Shown: positions 13,277-25,049 of the stretch, in pieces
Layout: the number at the start of each line of letters is the position of its first letter
How positions within the stretch are numbered: the stretch's first letter is position 1
Assembly: GCF_018446385.1 (NCBI RefSeq)
Contig: NC_055989.1
Location: 130,537,004 to 130,601,003 of the forward strand
DNA length: 64,000 nucleotides
Reading direction: 5' to 3'
From: Zingiber officinale
Taxonomy: Eukaryota > Streptophyta > Magnoliopsida > Zingiberales > Zingiberaceae
Translations under genes and position numbers: made by a program
Notes under the pieces: generated by a model
Database searches by the model: none
What the model was told of the DNA's origin: nothing
The model's input: only the letters and a program-made list of their open reading frames with translations

Positions 13277-16200
13277 TCAAACATTGTAAACCATTCCGAC
13301 TTCTAAAGTAGATGCATGAGGAATGTTCACCGCATAGGCAGGCCCCCTGCAATTCCTCCTTAAGAAATCATACCCGATATCGATCGCAAATCTCTTGATC
13401 AAACCGGATCCGCTCTTTGCCTTCAACTCGGTGTGCCCCAAAATGAATGCCATCCCGGCTTCCCTTGCTTCCATCAGCTCCTGAAGTTCCTCCCTCTCGC
13501 TGGTACTGATATGCGAGGGGCTCTCAGGCAAAACAAATCTCACCTTCTTCCTTCTCACAACTGGTGATTGTATCTCCCTCGAGTTCGAGGGACCAGCTGC
13601 ATCATCTGGATTCATCTCTTCTTCTTCACATAATCGTAGTCCAGCTCCGACCACTATCATTTTATCATTGTTCTTTTCTGGTCGTTCGGGTGTTCCACTC
13701 GCATGGGAAATGTTGAACTGGATGAACTCAGCGATGCTGCAGATTAAGTCCTTCTCGAACTCGATATCATCCCTGTGCACATCACGGTAGCCATACCGCA
13801 AGATGCACCTGTATACCCTGTATTCTTTCGGGCCAATTCTTCCCACAAGGAATCGCTCTTCCGGTCGGACATAAGGCACTGGGACAGACTTGATGCATAG
13901 GAACACAAGGACCTGCAGAAATGAAGTATGTCATCGAGCATTTTTCAGTTTGTCCCAAACATAACATCCAGTATCACTTTGCTCTCTAAGCACTTTGTAT
14001 ATTGAATGTAGGATGATAATACCAACTTCATCGATAAGCAAAATACCTTACGAGCATGGGAAAGTTATAACACACCATAAAGTTTAGCACCGAACAGAAT
14101 TTTCGATCGAATAGCTAAAACAATACATAGCATAACTTGTAGCTGACCTGGTGAAAGGCTGGGAGATTGGTGAGAAAGTGTGAAAAGATGACTGGAATTC
14201 CTGATACAAGTTCAGAATGGATGAGGCCAATGCCTCGCACACGAACAATTCCGAGATTAGGGCCGAGACCAAGGAGCCAGTCGATGGAGACCTTATTTTG
14301 GAGGTCGACTTCGTGCATTTTGAGTGTGCCGTAGTGCCATACATACATAATTATCATGAAGACGAACGAAAGGGCAATTGGGACCCAAGCTCCTTCTAAG
14401 AACTTGATGAGGGATGCAGAGAAGTACAATGTCTCAATCGACCCAAAGAAGAGGATGAAACATACAGCGAAAAAGATGCTCCTGTGCCAACATAAAACTA
14501 TCACAAGGGCCATCAAGCAGGTTGTAACCAACATGACGGTAATCACAGCTAACCCTGTAATCAAAACCACAAGATAACGCAAGAAACACCGAGGCTCAAA
14601 GAATTTCTCGCAAATGAACTTGAGACCAAACTGGATTGGGCATAACATACCTGATGCATTGCCCAGGCGCCTCGTGTCTCTGAAACCAACAGTTACGGCG
14701 AGGCACAGCGTCATTAACATCCAATTGATTCCCGGAATGTATATCTGTCCATGAAATTTCGACGAAGTATGAACGATCTTCACCCTAGGGAAGCAGCTCA
14801 ATGCAGAGCACTGCTTGATGATCGAGAAGGTACCAGTGATAACAGCTTGGCTTCCGACAACAGCTGCCAATATAGCAATTGCCAGAACTGGCCACCTTAA
14901 TTTCTCTAACAAAATAGTTTGTCGAGTTAGACAACAACATTAACGATAATCTTTCAGATATAGCGTCAGTACCTGGCACAGATACATAGAACCCGATATG
15001 GTAGTCACTTTCTATAATATGATGTTTCGATAGATAAGCAGCTTGTCCCATGTATGCAAGGATCAAGGAAGGATAAATCATGGAAGTAAAAGCAATCTGC
15101 TTGAAAGTACTATATATGTTAGAGATAACTAGTCGATATATCATTCACTCATCTAGAATCTCAATGCCTCGACCCTCACCTGTATCGATAACTGTGAAAA
15201 ATGCCCCAAGTCAGCATACATAGCTTCAGAACCTGCAAGAGCAATGGAAGAATCAAATGTGATCCATGTATACGATTAGAATTGAATGGAAATAGATAAG
15301 TTTATACACCTGTTATGCACAATAGTATTCCTCCCAAAGACATCCAACCTCCTCTTTGAGTTTTCTTCAGAAATTTGTACATGTAGTAGGGAGAAAGAGC
15401 TTGATACACATGAGGGTTCCAGTGAAAAATGTTGTAAACACCGATCGCGCTGATGCATATGAGCCAAGTAACGACGATCGGTGCAAACAGAAAGCCAACC
15501 CGATGTGTGCCATAGTGTTGCAGGGCAAACAAAGCAACTAATATGGCACATGCAACAGGAACCTCAACGTCTGCAAGTTGAAAGATCAGTCTTAAGTTCT
15601 CACAGCTCTGTTGTAGGAACATAAATTTCAGTTTTTTATCGCAGCAAAAGCATATGAAATTTCGGTTTCAGAGATGTGTTCAATTGGATTTCTGAGATGT
15701 GTAAGTGTTGCTCACTGGTCTACTTATCAACAGTGGATATGTAAGGATTGTGAAAAAGAAAAACTACAAACTTGAAATTAGTTGTGGAATGAATCTCTTC
15801 CCAACATTTCCAAATTTGTTCTGCTAGTTGATTAGGGTTTTAGTGATCAGATGAGAAGTAATTGCAAAAGACAAAGAACATATTAATGGTGAGATTTGGC
15901 TTACACTTGTGTTGTTCCCTGGACATGGACAACTCAAGGCCTGAAACAGCCGAGAAAACTGTAAAGAGATCACTTTTCGGTCAGGGATTGGTCAAGAACC
16001 CTAAAAAATGGAGAGAATTCAATGAATAGCCAGGAATTACCAGAAATTGCAGGTGTAAGAACGCCGTCCCCAATTACCATGCAGGTCCCAATCAGAGCAA
16101 GGATCAATAACAAGCGCTGCAGCACCTGGTGCTTCTCGAGAAGCTTCTTTACCTTAGAGGCCGCCGCTGCGCCGCCCAGCGACGCAGCGGTGCCTCCGCC

Positions 16201-16689
16201 GTCCATCTTCTTGTACGTGGAGAGGTCCTCGTCGGCGAGTTGCCCGTTGGGCAGGAATCCGACGCGGGCGTGGCGGCAGAGGAGGGAGTAGAGCGCAAAG
16301 GTGCCACCTTCGCCATTGTCATCGGCGCGGAGCACGATACAGACGTACTTGAGAAGTGGAACAAGAGTGAGCGTCCAGAAGACGAAGGATAGCACACCGT
16401 AGATCTCCTCATTCGTCTCCGAGTGCTCGATGTCCTCCGCGAAGGTGTTCTTATACACGTACAGCGGCGACGTGCTCAGGTCGCCGTACACCACTCCCAA
16501 ACTCTGATACGCCAATGTCACCACCGTCCACCACGAACCCTTCTTCTGCCACACCAGACTCATCAAACAAGAAGCAAAAGGGGGAAACCTGATCTTTTCA
16601 TAGTTTCTCGAAGTAAAAAACTTGCAAAATACCTTTCCCAGGTCAAGGTAACTGCCGCCGCCGCCGCCGCCGCCGCGTTCGAGATCCAT
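13277..16689 (-). CDS. HAK/KUP/KT-type potassium transporter
   Basis: A K+ uptake carrier of the KUP/HAK/KT family, a multi-pass membrane protein. Nine exons on the minus strand, listed 5' to 3': 16633-16689, 16041-16545, 15905-15958, 15310-15570, 15180-15232, 14973-15096, 14651-14905, 14148-14554, 13277-13912. They give 783 residues, the usual length. Seen: [76 protein letters not shown]-type membrane stretches in exon 7 and [22 protein letters not shown]. The C-terminus ends in LEVGMVYNV. The start chosen is the ATG of [19 protein letters not shown]; no ATG lies just upstream in frame. The first intron (16546-16632) is 87 bases, a multiple of three without a stop, so retaining it would insert 29 residues. 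The glycine run is coded by a CCG/CGG-rich tract. The GC-rich first exons contrast with the AT-rich introns. Confidence 0.96.
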
Positions 16690-17233
16690 GCTTGAAGAAG
16701 TCAAGAACTCACCGAGCTCATTACAAACGCAACAGCTTCATCTTCACAGAATCACTGCCAAGATTGCATCTTTAGGGCCTCTGCCCAACGAAAAGCCATC
16801 AACAAGCAAGCAGGAAGACGAGGAGTTCATCTGGAGGTCAAGTGGGTGAGGAGGGAACACCTAAGGACGCTCTATATGGTGGAGAGAGCTAGGTCAAACA
16901 ACGGGGTAAAATAAACAAGAGAAAAAGGGGGCGAGATTAGAATATTGCGAGTGAATGCGAGAGCTTAATTTAACAGAGCAGGTGAGGTCAATTGGAGCAG
17001 CAGAAACTATGGTTTCAGTTACAAATTGAGAGCGAAGGGAAGAAGAGGTAGCAGCCATTGAAAGACCTGCAGAAGGTGCGGCTGGTGCGTTGCGCTTCGC
17101 TGTGGTGGTACCATCTCCCACGCTTGCTGTCTCCCTGCTTGCTTTCCTGCTTTTGAGGGCATTCCAAGCTCAAGCTGAGCGGTGACGAGCTGGCATGAGG
17201 ACGTGGAAAGCACTACGAGGAGCAGAGCAGAAC

Positions 17234-17272
17234 AGAAGAAGAAGAAGAAGAAGAAGAAGAAGGAAGAAGAAG
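17234..17272. repeat. (GAA)n tract in the presumed 5' leader of the potassium transporter
   Basis: About a dozen GAA/AGA units. On the minus strand this is a CTT pyrimidine tract, typical of plant 5' UTRs, about 550 bases upstream of the transporter start. Confidence 0.8.
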
Positions 17273-17289
17273 CCTTAGTCAACTGCAGC

Positions 17290-18124
17290 TGGGCAAATGT
17301 GCAGAAAAATACAATTTTAAAAAATAAAAATAAAAAATAAAAGAGATCTTTGTGACAAAAGAAGTTTGATTTGTGCGACTTTATTTAGATTTTTTTCAAA
17401 TATATTTAAATGGTAAGTTTTAAATATAATTTATTATTCTTTGAAAAAGCAAATTATACCATTTTCTCTTACTAATTATTCATCATCATTAATGCAGAAT
17501 ATTTCCAATAACTATGTGTTTAAGTCCTGATTGCAAATAAAATGAATAATATATATTATATTTTTTATTTCAGAGAAATTATGTTCACTTCGACAAAACT
17601 CAAAATAATGGGGAAAAAAATCATGTTTGCTTTTGCATACAACCAATTTGATCTAATTTTAAATTAGCATTAATTAATTGTAGTCAATAAGATTAGGTCT
17701 GATGTCAGGTGTTGTCATCAAGCATTCTTTCATAAATAATATATATTTTTTGAAATACACTCAACTAATAAGATAATTAAAAAGTACTAATTGTTCAACA
17801 GAAGCTACTAATGTTTATCATTTTATTGAAGAAAAATATCTAGCAATGTGCTGTATGAAATTCAAATATTAGATATTTAATTAATCATTGAAGTATCCGA
17901 TCATTACATTATTATTCGGGGCTAAATCAAGATTATTTTAGTCCTAACAAATTGTTGTCAACTCGAAACTAAATGTTAATTATGTTAATTTTATGAATTA
18001 TTACCTAAACAAAATATACTTGAAATATGATAAAACGAGTCGACTAAATCTTTAGTCCATTAAATTATTATAATTTTGTTAATATTAATATTTAAATACA
18101 TGCTTTTACAACCAAATATATAAA
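17290..18124. other. AT-rich spacer between divergent genes
   Basis: This separates the leader of the minus-strand potassium transporter from the SINE and the plus-strand SR-factor gene. It must hold the transporter promoter. I could not pick out a single convincing TATA box among many A/T runs, and I see no coding sequence. Confidence 0.5.
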
Positions 18125-18142
18125 CATAAACTAGGCCGGAGG

Positions 18143-18346
18143 GTCCCTTTGTATGGATCTAGTGGTTAGTACATGAGGTGTTGTCGTCATGAAATATGGG
18201 GTTCGAATCTCGGTAAAGCCGAGGTAAATGCCTCCCTTATGTGCTAGTCATTATTCCAAAGGCTAGTAGTCGTCTGTGATTTATCTCCTCCGTATTGGTC
18301 CTGTGACGGATTGACAGGGACGTTAGAGTATTCACTTTTTTGCCAC
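18143..18346 (+). mobile_element. tRNA-derived SINE (Au-like) with 18-bp target duplications
   Basis: The element is about 204 bases, with a pol III box A-like stretch (TAGTGGTTAGT, 18160-18170) and a box B (GGTTCGAATC, 18200-18209), and a T-run tail near 18336-18341. It is flanked by the perfect direct repeat CATAAACTAGGCCGGAGG at 18125-18142 and 18347-18364. The head-box-tail layout and T-rich 3' end recall plant Au-type SINEs; naming that family is inference. The perfect duplication implies a fairly recent insertion. It lies just upstream of the SR-factor leader, so it may sit in that gene's promoter. Confidence 0.88.
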
Positions 18347-18439
18347 CATAAACTAGGCCGGAGGCCTACTTATTAGAGGTCCAGTACGTGGTCCGTTTCA
18401 GATTACACGTATGCACTTTCCACTTATATATCTGTATTT

Positions 18440-19811
18440 ACCTCCCTCTATATCCGTGGGACCGACTCTGGGGAGCCGCTACGGTTCCACATTTGTTTTT
18501 TCGAACGATTGCTTACGTTAGCGAACGCTTCCGTAGGTCGACCAAAACCCTAAACCCCATTGCGTCTGCAACAGTCGGGAACATTCTAACGGCGATTTTG
18601 ACGCCGGACGAGGTAAGTTCGTTTTGGTTGTTTAGGTCTTCATCTCCTTTCCTTTTCCTCTCCCCTTCTCAAGGCGTTTTTTTTTTGCTCCCTCTCTTTT
18701 CGTTGGCCTGGAAATTGAAGTCGCTGTTCGTCGTGCTCTCTTTAGGGTTCGCCATTTTTTTGTGTGTATTTTTGGGTCTGGAAATGTGCTTTAAGTTTAT
18801 TGAAGGTTAATGTTTGATTCGAACTGGTTTCACCAACATAACGTCTGGCGTTTGTTTTATGAGATTTAACAGAACGTTTGATTAACTGACGTTTCAAAAG
18901 AGTGACTTTTCTGGGTACTGATTATACAATTGTTATGGTGGAGTAATCGATAAACTGATGACGTATAATTCTATGGGTCCTTATTTCACTTTGTGCTTGT
19001 TCTTTTGTTTTTTCATTGGATACTTCTATTTTCGTGAGTGGAAGAACCTGCATTTATATACAAAGGATGGATTGTGATGTCAAAGAGTTATTTTTTGAGC
19101 GAATCATAGCAAGGCTGTGATATTTTTTGGAACTATTTAACTTGCACCTAGATGTGATCTTAGAGGCAGTTGCTTTTCCCAATGCAAGATACCATAAATA
19201 TGCTTTTAGAGGATGCCGCTTCGTCTAGAGAAATTATGCTAGAGAGTTGTTGCAGCTGGACTATATCTGTCTGGGGCTCATTCAGGGTTGGGCATTTTAC
19301 TATGAGCATTTTCATAAGTTTTAGAAAGAATATCCTAGAATCTGTCTTCTTAAAATAATTACTTGATTTTGAAAAGACTATGGTTTTCAATTTTTCTTGT
19401 TCTAGTAAATCCATCTAGCTTTAGTATTTGGGTAGGTATTCTGAGAATGTTCTTCAAAAATCAGATAAGAATTTATCCTGGAGTATCTGGATTTTATTTG
19501 GCAACTGCATATTTGTTCGTGACTCTCCTTCTCCTACGCTAACCATTTTCAATTTGTTAACAATCAGGATCATCTAATATCCAATTACTCATTTATAGTT
19601 ACTGGTTATTTCATACTTAACATTATTTTCGAGTTATGGACTCATGCCTTGTTGTTATCTTGTTTTGATTTTTTAATAATTAAATTTAATAGAAATATCA
19701 ATCTAAGGTGATGTGTATGCTCGGAAATTTGAGTCTCTATATATTTGGATAGCAGCATTTCTGCCTCACTCATAAATCTCTATTAATTAGGTTGACAATT
19801 GTTGATACAAA
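18440..19811 (+). promoter_or_regulatory. 5' UTR exon and leader intron of the SR splicing-factor gene
   Basis: A non-coding first exon ends with a strong donor at 18612/18613 (GAG|GTAAGT). A leader intron of about 1.2 kb ends at 19790 (TTAATTAG), and the second exon starts 21 bases before the ATG at 19812. The transcription start near 18.44 kb is a guess. Long leader introns are common in plant SR genes. Open frames in this stretch lack any domain. Confidence 0.65.
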
Positions 19812-22800
19812 ATGTCTCGGGTTTATGTTGGGAATTTGGACTCAAAAGTCACAGAAAGAGTTCTGGAAGATGAATTCCGAACATTTGGTGTTCTTCGAAG
19901 GTACTCTACTGTCAAAATGCCATTATTTTTGCCTGACAGTACCTTTTGAAAGTTATGGTATGCCTATTGATGGAATTATTTAATAACACAACCTGTTGTT
20001 GGAGTTATTCTGCATCATGTTCATGTTGTTTTAGACATTCCATTGCAATGTGAAATCACAAAACAAATTTGACAGATGTTGGCATGAAATCCAATTTGGT
20101 ACTTGGTGCATGATACATGAATTGTTAAGTAAACCATTGTTCTAGGCCTCAGTTATCTTTTGCATTTTCTTTGAACTGTGAAATTAAATCATTGCTTTGT
20201 CCTATTATTAAGAATGCATACATTTTTTCCCCTTTATTACATCAAAAATAGGTGTTTGTTGCCTATACACATAATTTCCTTTCAAATTTATTCGTATTTA
20301 TCCTTGATCTATGTTTTTATTTGATGTACTCATTGCTCCAGATTTTGTTGATATTAGTGTAGTAGAATTTATCTGAAACTGTCAGATTTTTTCTCCTTGC
20401 ACATGCCCCCAAAGTGAACAGGATGGGCTGTTATTCTCTTTTATTTGGCTGAAAATGTGCTCTTATGTTATATTCCAAACGTTATTGTATGAACATTGCA
20501 GTGTTTGGGTTGCTCGAAGGCCACCTGGTTATGGCTTTGTTGAATTTGATGATCGAAGAGATGCATTAGATGCCATTCATGATTTAGATGGTAAAATTTG
20601 CATTTTTAACTTGTTTTTTTACATGATGAATTTGTTAACACATCTGAGTATATTTGCACAAGAATTAAATACTTGTTTTCTTTTTCATATTCTCGTGACA
20701 TTATCTTCCATTTTTTGAATTGTCAAAAACTGCACTATTTAACTTTCTGTCTGAATGGCACAAAAGCTATTTTGAAAATACTTTTTGAGAGCTTAATTCT
20801 GTCATGATCTAGTAATTTTGTTTTATTTTATTTAATAGAGGTAGAATGCTAGCTTGCTGACCAAGTTGGTATTGCAGCTTGTTTTGCATCAGTTTGATCA
20901 TATCATTGTTACTTCTCACACATCATGGAGTCCTTTCTTAATCCTCCTAATGCTTTCCTTATCACCTCCTTCCAATGTCTGCTCACATTGGATCTACATC
21001 TCCATTTCATTGCCGGTGGATCCCCATAACCATTGTTCTTCAAAATGTTGTGTTGCCTGGCACAACACACCCAGTACATCTCATTTCTGCTGAGGACCGA
21101 AACCCTGTCTTGGAATGAGATTGCAAACCTTGCCACTAACAATGCTGCACTGTGCTACGTCCCTGTTTGTGTCATGCTGCATCACATGTTTTACTCACGC
21201 CTTAAATCAAGGATGGACATTGTTGCAAATGATGAAATTTTACTTTAGTGAGCCTGCTGTCTTATGCATAAGAATCAAGTAGGAGCGGGTTGCATTATGC
21301 ATGATGCATCATGCATTTGCAGCAACAGGAAGGGGAGAAGAATAGACTATTGAGATTTAGAAAGTTCTTATTCTTCTCGTTAATAGGCCCAAGTTCCATG
21401 TAATTCGCTCAGCTCTGGCAATTCTGTGGGCAATTATACAGGATTGGTTTTTATGCACTTGTATATGTGCATGAGATATTATTAGTGACGCCAAAGAACA
21501 TATATTTTCAGTGTGGTTAGAGTTAGGAGTGCAAATGAATCGAATCGAACCGAATAAATGAAAATATTAATATTTGAGTTCGAGCTTGAAAAATATATAT
21601 GATATTCAAAGCTCAATTCGAAACTCGAAAATACAAATAATTTTGGCTCGAGCTCGATTCGAAATAAAATTCGAGCTTGAGTTTGATTCGAATTGTTCAA
21701 GCCTTGATTCACTATAATTTGAGATGACTTAAATTTGAATTCTGTTCGAATTATTCTAACCTTAATTTGAATATATTTAAGTTTAAATTATATAAAAATA
21801 ATTAGAATTTGATTCGAATTCGGCTCGCGAGCCGCTCGTTAACATTCAGACAAAATATTATAGGTTCGAATTCGGTTTGAAAAAATTATTGAAGAGTTCG
21901 GCTCAAATTCTATAATTTCAAATATAAATCGAATATTTTTAGAGCTGGCTCGAAAAGCTCGCGAACCGGCTCGATTCGTTTGCATCCCTAGTTAGAGTTA
22001 TGTGGGAAGAGCTTGTTATGACTTGTGTAGTTATTTTCTGTAAAGGATTTTTTAAGGATGCACTCCTATGCACAAATTTTACTTTTTAGGTCCAGGTTTT
22101 TCAACTGTAGAAATTTCCAATTAGAGAAATGGTTTACCCATATAATATATATTTGCAATTGCACTTTGTTTAGTATCTTCACTCTTTATGGTAGAGGCAA
22201 GTGCCTGTCAGTTTTAGTTTCAATTATAATTTTGTATTTTTCTTTTGATTATTTGCTGTCATTTTTAGGTCTTTATCAGTGTTTATCAATTATATTTTTT
22301 CTGGCTTTTTTGATAGGGAAACATGGGTGGCGTGTGGAGCTTTCTCGTAATTCAAAAGGTGAAGGTGGTGGACGTGATAGGCGTGGACAAGGTAGTGGTG
22401 GGGACATGAATTGTTATGAATGTGGTGAACCTGGTCATTTTGCCCGAGAGTGTAGATTACGCATTGGATCAGGTGGTTTAGGAAGTGGAAGGCGGAGAAG
22501 CCCTAGTCCACCTCGCTATCGCCGTAGCCCTAGCTACGGTCGCAGGTATGTTTTTTCTTGTTTGACATTGATTATTATTTTTGTTTGAAGATTCATTGAC
22601 AGATTGCAGTTGTGACAACAAATATTTTGGTTCAACTACTCTCAATTTTATTTATGGTTCACATACTCTCAATTTTATTTGTTACTTTCAGCCCTACCCT
22701 GTAGCCTTTTCTGCAGGTGTCACTATGTAGAACAGATGAATATAGTTTTGTACTTCACATTACCCTATGATACCACTTTGTTAACCTTGATTGCAATTAC

Positions 22801-23607
22801 TATTTGAAATCTTGCAATATGATTTTATGCTCTGATGATTTGAAGGCACAATATCTGCATCTCTTCGTAAAAACTATAGCATGTGCTGTCGGACATGTAT
22901 AAAGCTTTAACATAAAGGTATGAAATGTATGGAGTTTTCTTTTTTTTTTAGCAGAAGTCGAAGCCCGCGAGGGGGAAGATCTCCTCGTCGTCGCAGCTAT
23001 TCACCTAGGAGTAGGTCACCAGCACGTCGTAGAGATTCTCCTTATGCTAATAGGTATGTCAGCTAAACCCACATTCTTGCATTGATTACCAAATTATCAA
23101 ATAATCTTTACTTTACCCTTCTCACATAATAAGTTAGCTAAGGAAATATATGACTGCAGAACATTTCTGATGCTAACACATACAATATGGTGAGGGAATA
23201 TATTTAGCTTTTTTCCCATTGGCAGAAGTCAAAGCCCATGAGGGAGAAGATCTCCTCGTCGCAGCTATTCGCGGAGTAGATCCCCAGTGCATCGACAAGA
23301 TGGTTCTCCTTTTGATAATAGGTATTCCCTATAAGCTCTCATTTGTCATGTACCAGTAAATTCATTTGGTCTTATTTAACAGTCCTCGATCACTATTCAT
23401 TTCAGAAGTCCTGGCCCTGAGAAGAACTACAGTCCTTCACGGGCAAATGGTCATGAAGAATCTCTTAATGTCAAGGGGTACTGCTGGTTGCTTTGAAGTT
23501 TGAGGATGGATGTCTGCTTAACTGAGTAAATTGCTTGTTATTGTGGTCAACAACTCATGCCGAATAATTTTTGCAGGGACGGGCAATGGAGCAGGAGCAA
23601 AAGCTAA
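19812..23607 (+). CDS. RSZ22: RSZ-type SR splicing factor (RSZ22-like): RRM, zinc knuckle, RS domain
   Basis: A nuclear pre-mRNA splicing regulator, plant counterpart of SRSF7/9G8. Exons: 19812-19900, 20502-20590, 22317-22545, 22955-23053, 23226-23321 (see below), 23406-23477, 23577-23607. Seen: RRM with [20 protein letters not shown] and [13 protein letters not shown], linker [16 protein letters not shown] knuckle [14 protein letters not shown], then an RS tail ([19 protein letters not shown] and [19 protein letters not shown]) ending WSRSKS. Exon 23226-23321 is 96 bases, a diverged copy of the exon before it, and has an in-frame TGA. Including it would stop the protein at 173 residues. Skipping it keeps frame and gives 202 residues, the length usual for RSZ22. 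The acceptor before 22955 is a TAGCAG tandem (one-codon choice). Intron 20591-22316 is 1.7 kb and holds a MITE. Long introns in plant SR genes are often sites of regulated splicing. Confidence 0.92.
21526..21990. mobile_element. MULE-like MITE in an intron of the SR-factor gene
   Basis: A non-coding element of about 465 bases with imperfect terminal inverted repeats: GGAGTGCAAATGAATCGA at the left and, read inward from the right, GGGATGCAAACGAATCGA. It is flanked by the direct repeat GTTAGAGTTA at 21516-21525 and 21991-22000. The 10-bp duplication suggests the Mutator-like superfamily. The interior is rich in short inverted motifs such as GCTCGAGCTCGA. No transposase is coded. Confidence 0.8.
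22955..23321 (+). repeat. Tandem duplication of an RS-domain exon
   Basis: Exons 22955-23053 (99 bases) and 23226-23321 (96 bases) align along their whole length. Both begin AAGTC(G/A)AAGCCC, share AGAAGATCTCCTCGTCG, and end in TTCTCCTT(A/T)(T/G)... AATAG before a GTAT donor. Both are in the same phase. In the second copy the codon matching CGA of the first is TGA, as from deamination of a CpG. Confidence 0.85.
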
Positions 23608-24400
23608 AGTGCACATAGTGCATCTCAGAAACTGTTAAAGAAGGGACCTTGGAACATCTTTAAATCTCCTATAGTTTAGTAGAACGATGAAGCTTTGGAT
23701 TCTTCCATTGGCTGGAGCACTCTCCTCAGCTTTACTGGCACATGGAGAGGTTACTTTTCTAGTTCACTATTCTGTTTTGTTTTGTTTCTTTTCCAATACT
23801 GAATTCAATACTTGAATGTCGTAGCCGATTAATCATGTTTTAAGATTGTTAGTTTAATGTTGTTAAGTCAATGCTATTAAGGTCTTTAACAAAGTGATTA
23901 CCCTATTTGTTTTTGTTTGAGGTGTGTGGAGTTCTGCCAAGATATAGAACGGCCACTCCGCGGGCTCTTCTTCTCGACACTGTCTTGGCATCACTGCTTC
24001 TCCCAATCTGTTTCTGCCAATCTTTCTATTTCTGCCAAGTGCTATGGCATCTACGCAAAATTGGTACTCCATCAGAACTGATGAACTATCGGCAGAAGTT
24101 AGAAAAGATGTGAAACTTTTTTCTTTGCACTGTTAAGGATTTGGGGCTTTGCTAGGGTTTACCAATCTCTTGCTTCTTTGCTGGAGTTTTGTATGGTGTT
24201 TAGTTGTGTTCAAAGCAATCTATTGATGACAGTTAAGTTGTTTATCGGCATTCCACCATTTGGATCCACCCTTTCTTACTTGACAAGGCGATAACAAGTT
24301 GAAATTTGACTACGAAGCGAAGTTCCTTTTCGAAGAAAGAAAGAGGGAAAAAAAAGGGGAAAGAAGATAGGGAAGAGGTGGCTTCCGCCCACTCTCGATC
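23608..24400. other. 3' UTR of the SR-factor gene and spacer
   Basis: The first few hundred bases after the stop are probably the 3' UTR. Beyond about 24.2 kb the sequence changes to a purine-rich stretch (24.33-24.38 kb). Nothing coding is recognisable on either strand. Confidence 0.5.
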
Positions 24401-24529
24401 TTTGACCCTTCGAGATAAATAAAGCATAATAATGTTTTTAGTAAACTCTAAGTTTAACTTTATGCATATAGAATCAAATCAAGTTATTATCAAGTTGAAT
24501 ACTCAACTTATTTGTAAATACTTGGTTCA

Positions 24530-25030
24530 TTTACAATCCTTTTCATTGGTACTAATATCTCCCATCCAACAACACTATTATTCAGATGTTTCCAATCCAA
24601 CCTCACTGTGGTACTGATCTTTCCAACCTAGCACCACAATGGTACAATGTGGTACTGATAAGGTACTGGTCTCTCTGATTTATCCAATACAGCATCAGAT
24701 TGATGTTGATATCTCTTAACCCAATAACACTATTGTTTTGATTTCTCCAAGTATTGTTGATATTTTCAGCCCAGCACCTTAATGACGCTGGTTTCTTCAA
24801 AGCAGAACTACAATGGTGTCTATTTCTTCAACATAGCACTACAGCCAGTTTCTCCAAAGCAACACCATAGTTTTGATGAACAGGCTATGTGCCATAGTCT
24901 TGATGAAGAGGCTGGGTCAATTGAAACAAAGTTATATCTTCATCTTATAGCATCACAATCACTCTTTCACACTATCATTATCTTCCTTAGGCACCCCTCT
25001 TCGTCTCTATGCCCTGGTTTCTGAATTTAT
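24530..25030. repeat. Degenerate short-period repeats with AGCACCACAATGGT-like motifs
   Basis: Units of roughly 40-45 bases recur with heavy divergence, built on AACACCA/AGCACCACAATGGTACTGAT and TTTCTCCAA motifs. A similar short-period stretch in the opposite sense (TTTGAAAGTTCAGCACCAAAG) follows the second ~290-bp array near 29.3-29.5 kb. No coding function is visible. Confidence 0.5.
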
Positions 25031-25049
25031 ATACTTCTAGGTCTATTAA

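Noticed and set aside
16022-16695. Several plus-strand frames over the potassium transporter's first exons
   Set aside because: They are shadows of GC-rich coding exons on the minus strand, with no family features.
16690-16704. N-terminal extension of the potassium transporter to 16704
   Set aside because: The first codon there is TTG, not ATG. The ATG at 16689 fits the family start.
20909-21142. Minus-strand frame in the SR-factor intron
   Set aside because: It shows Trp- and Arg-containing sequence but no recognisable domain or matched repeat ends. Left as intron.
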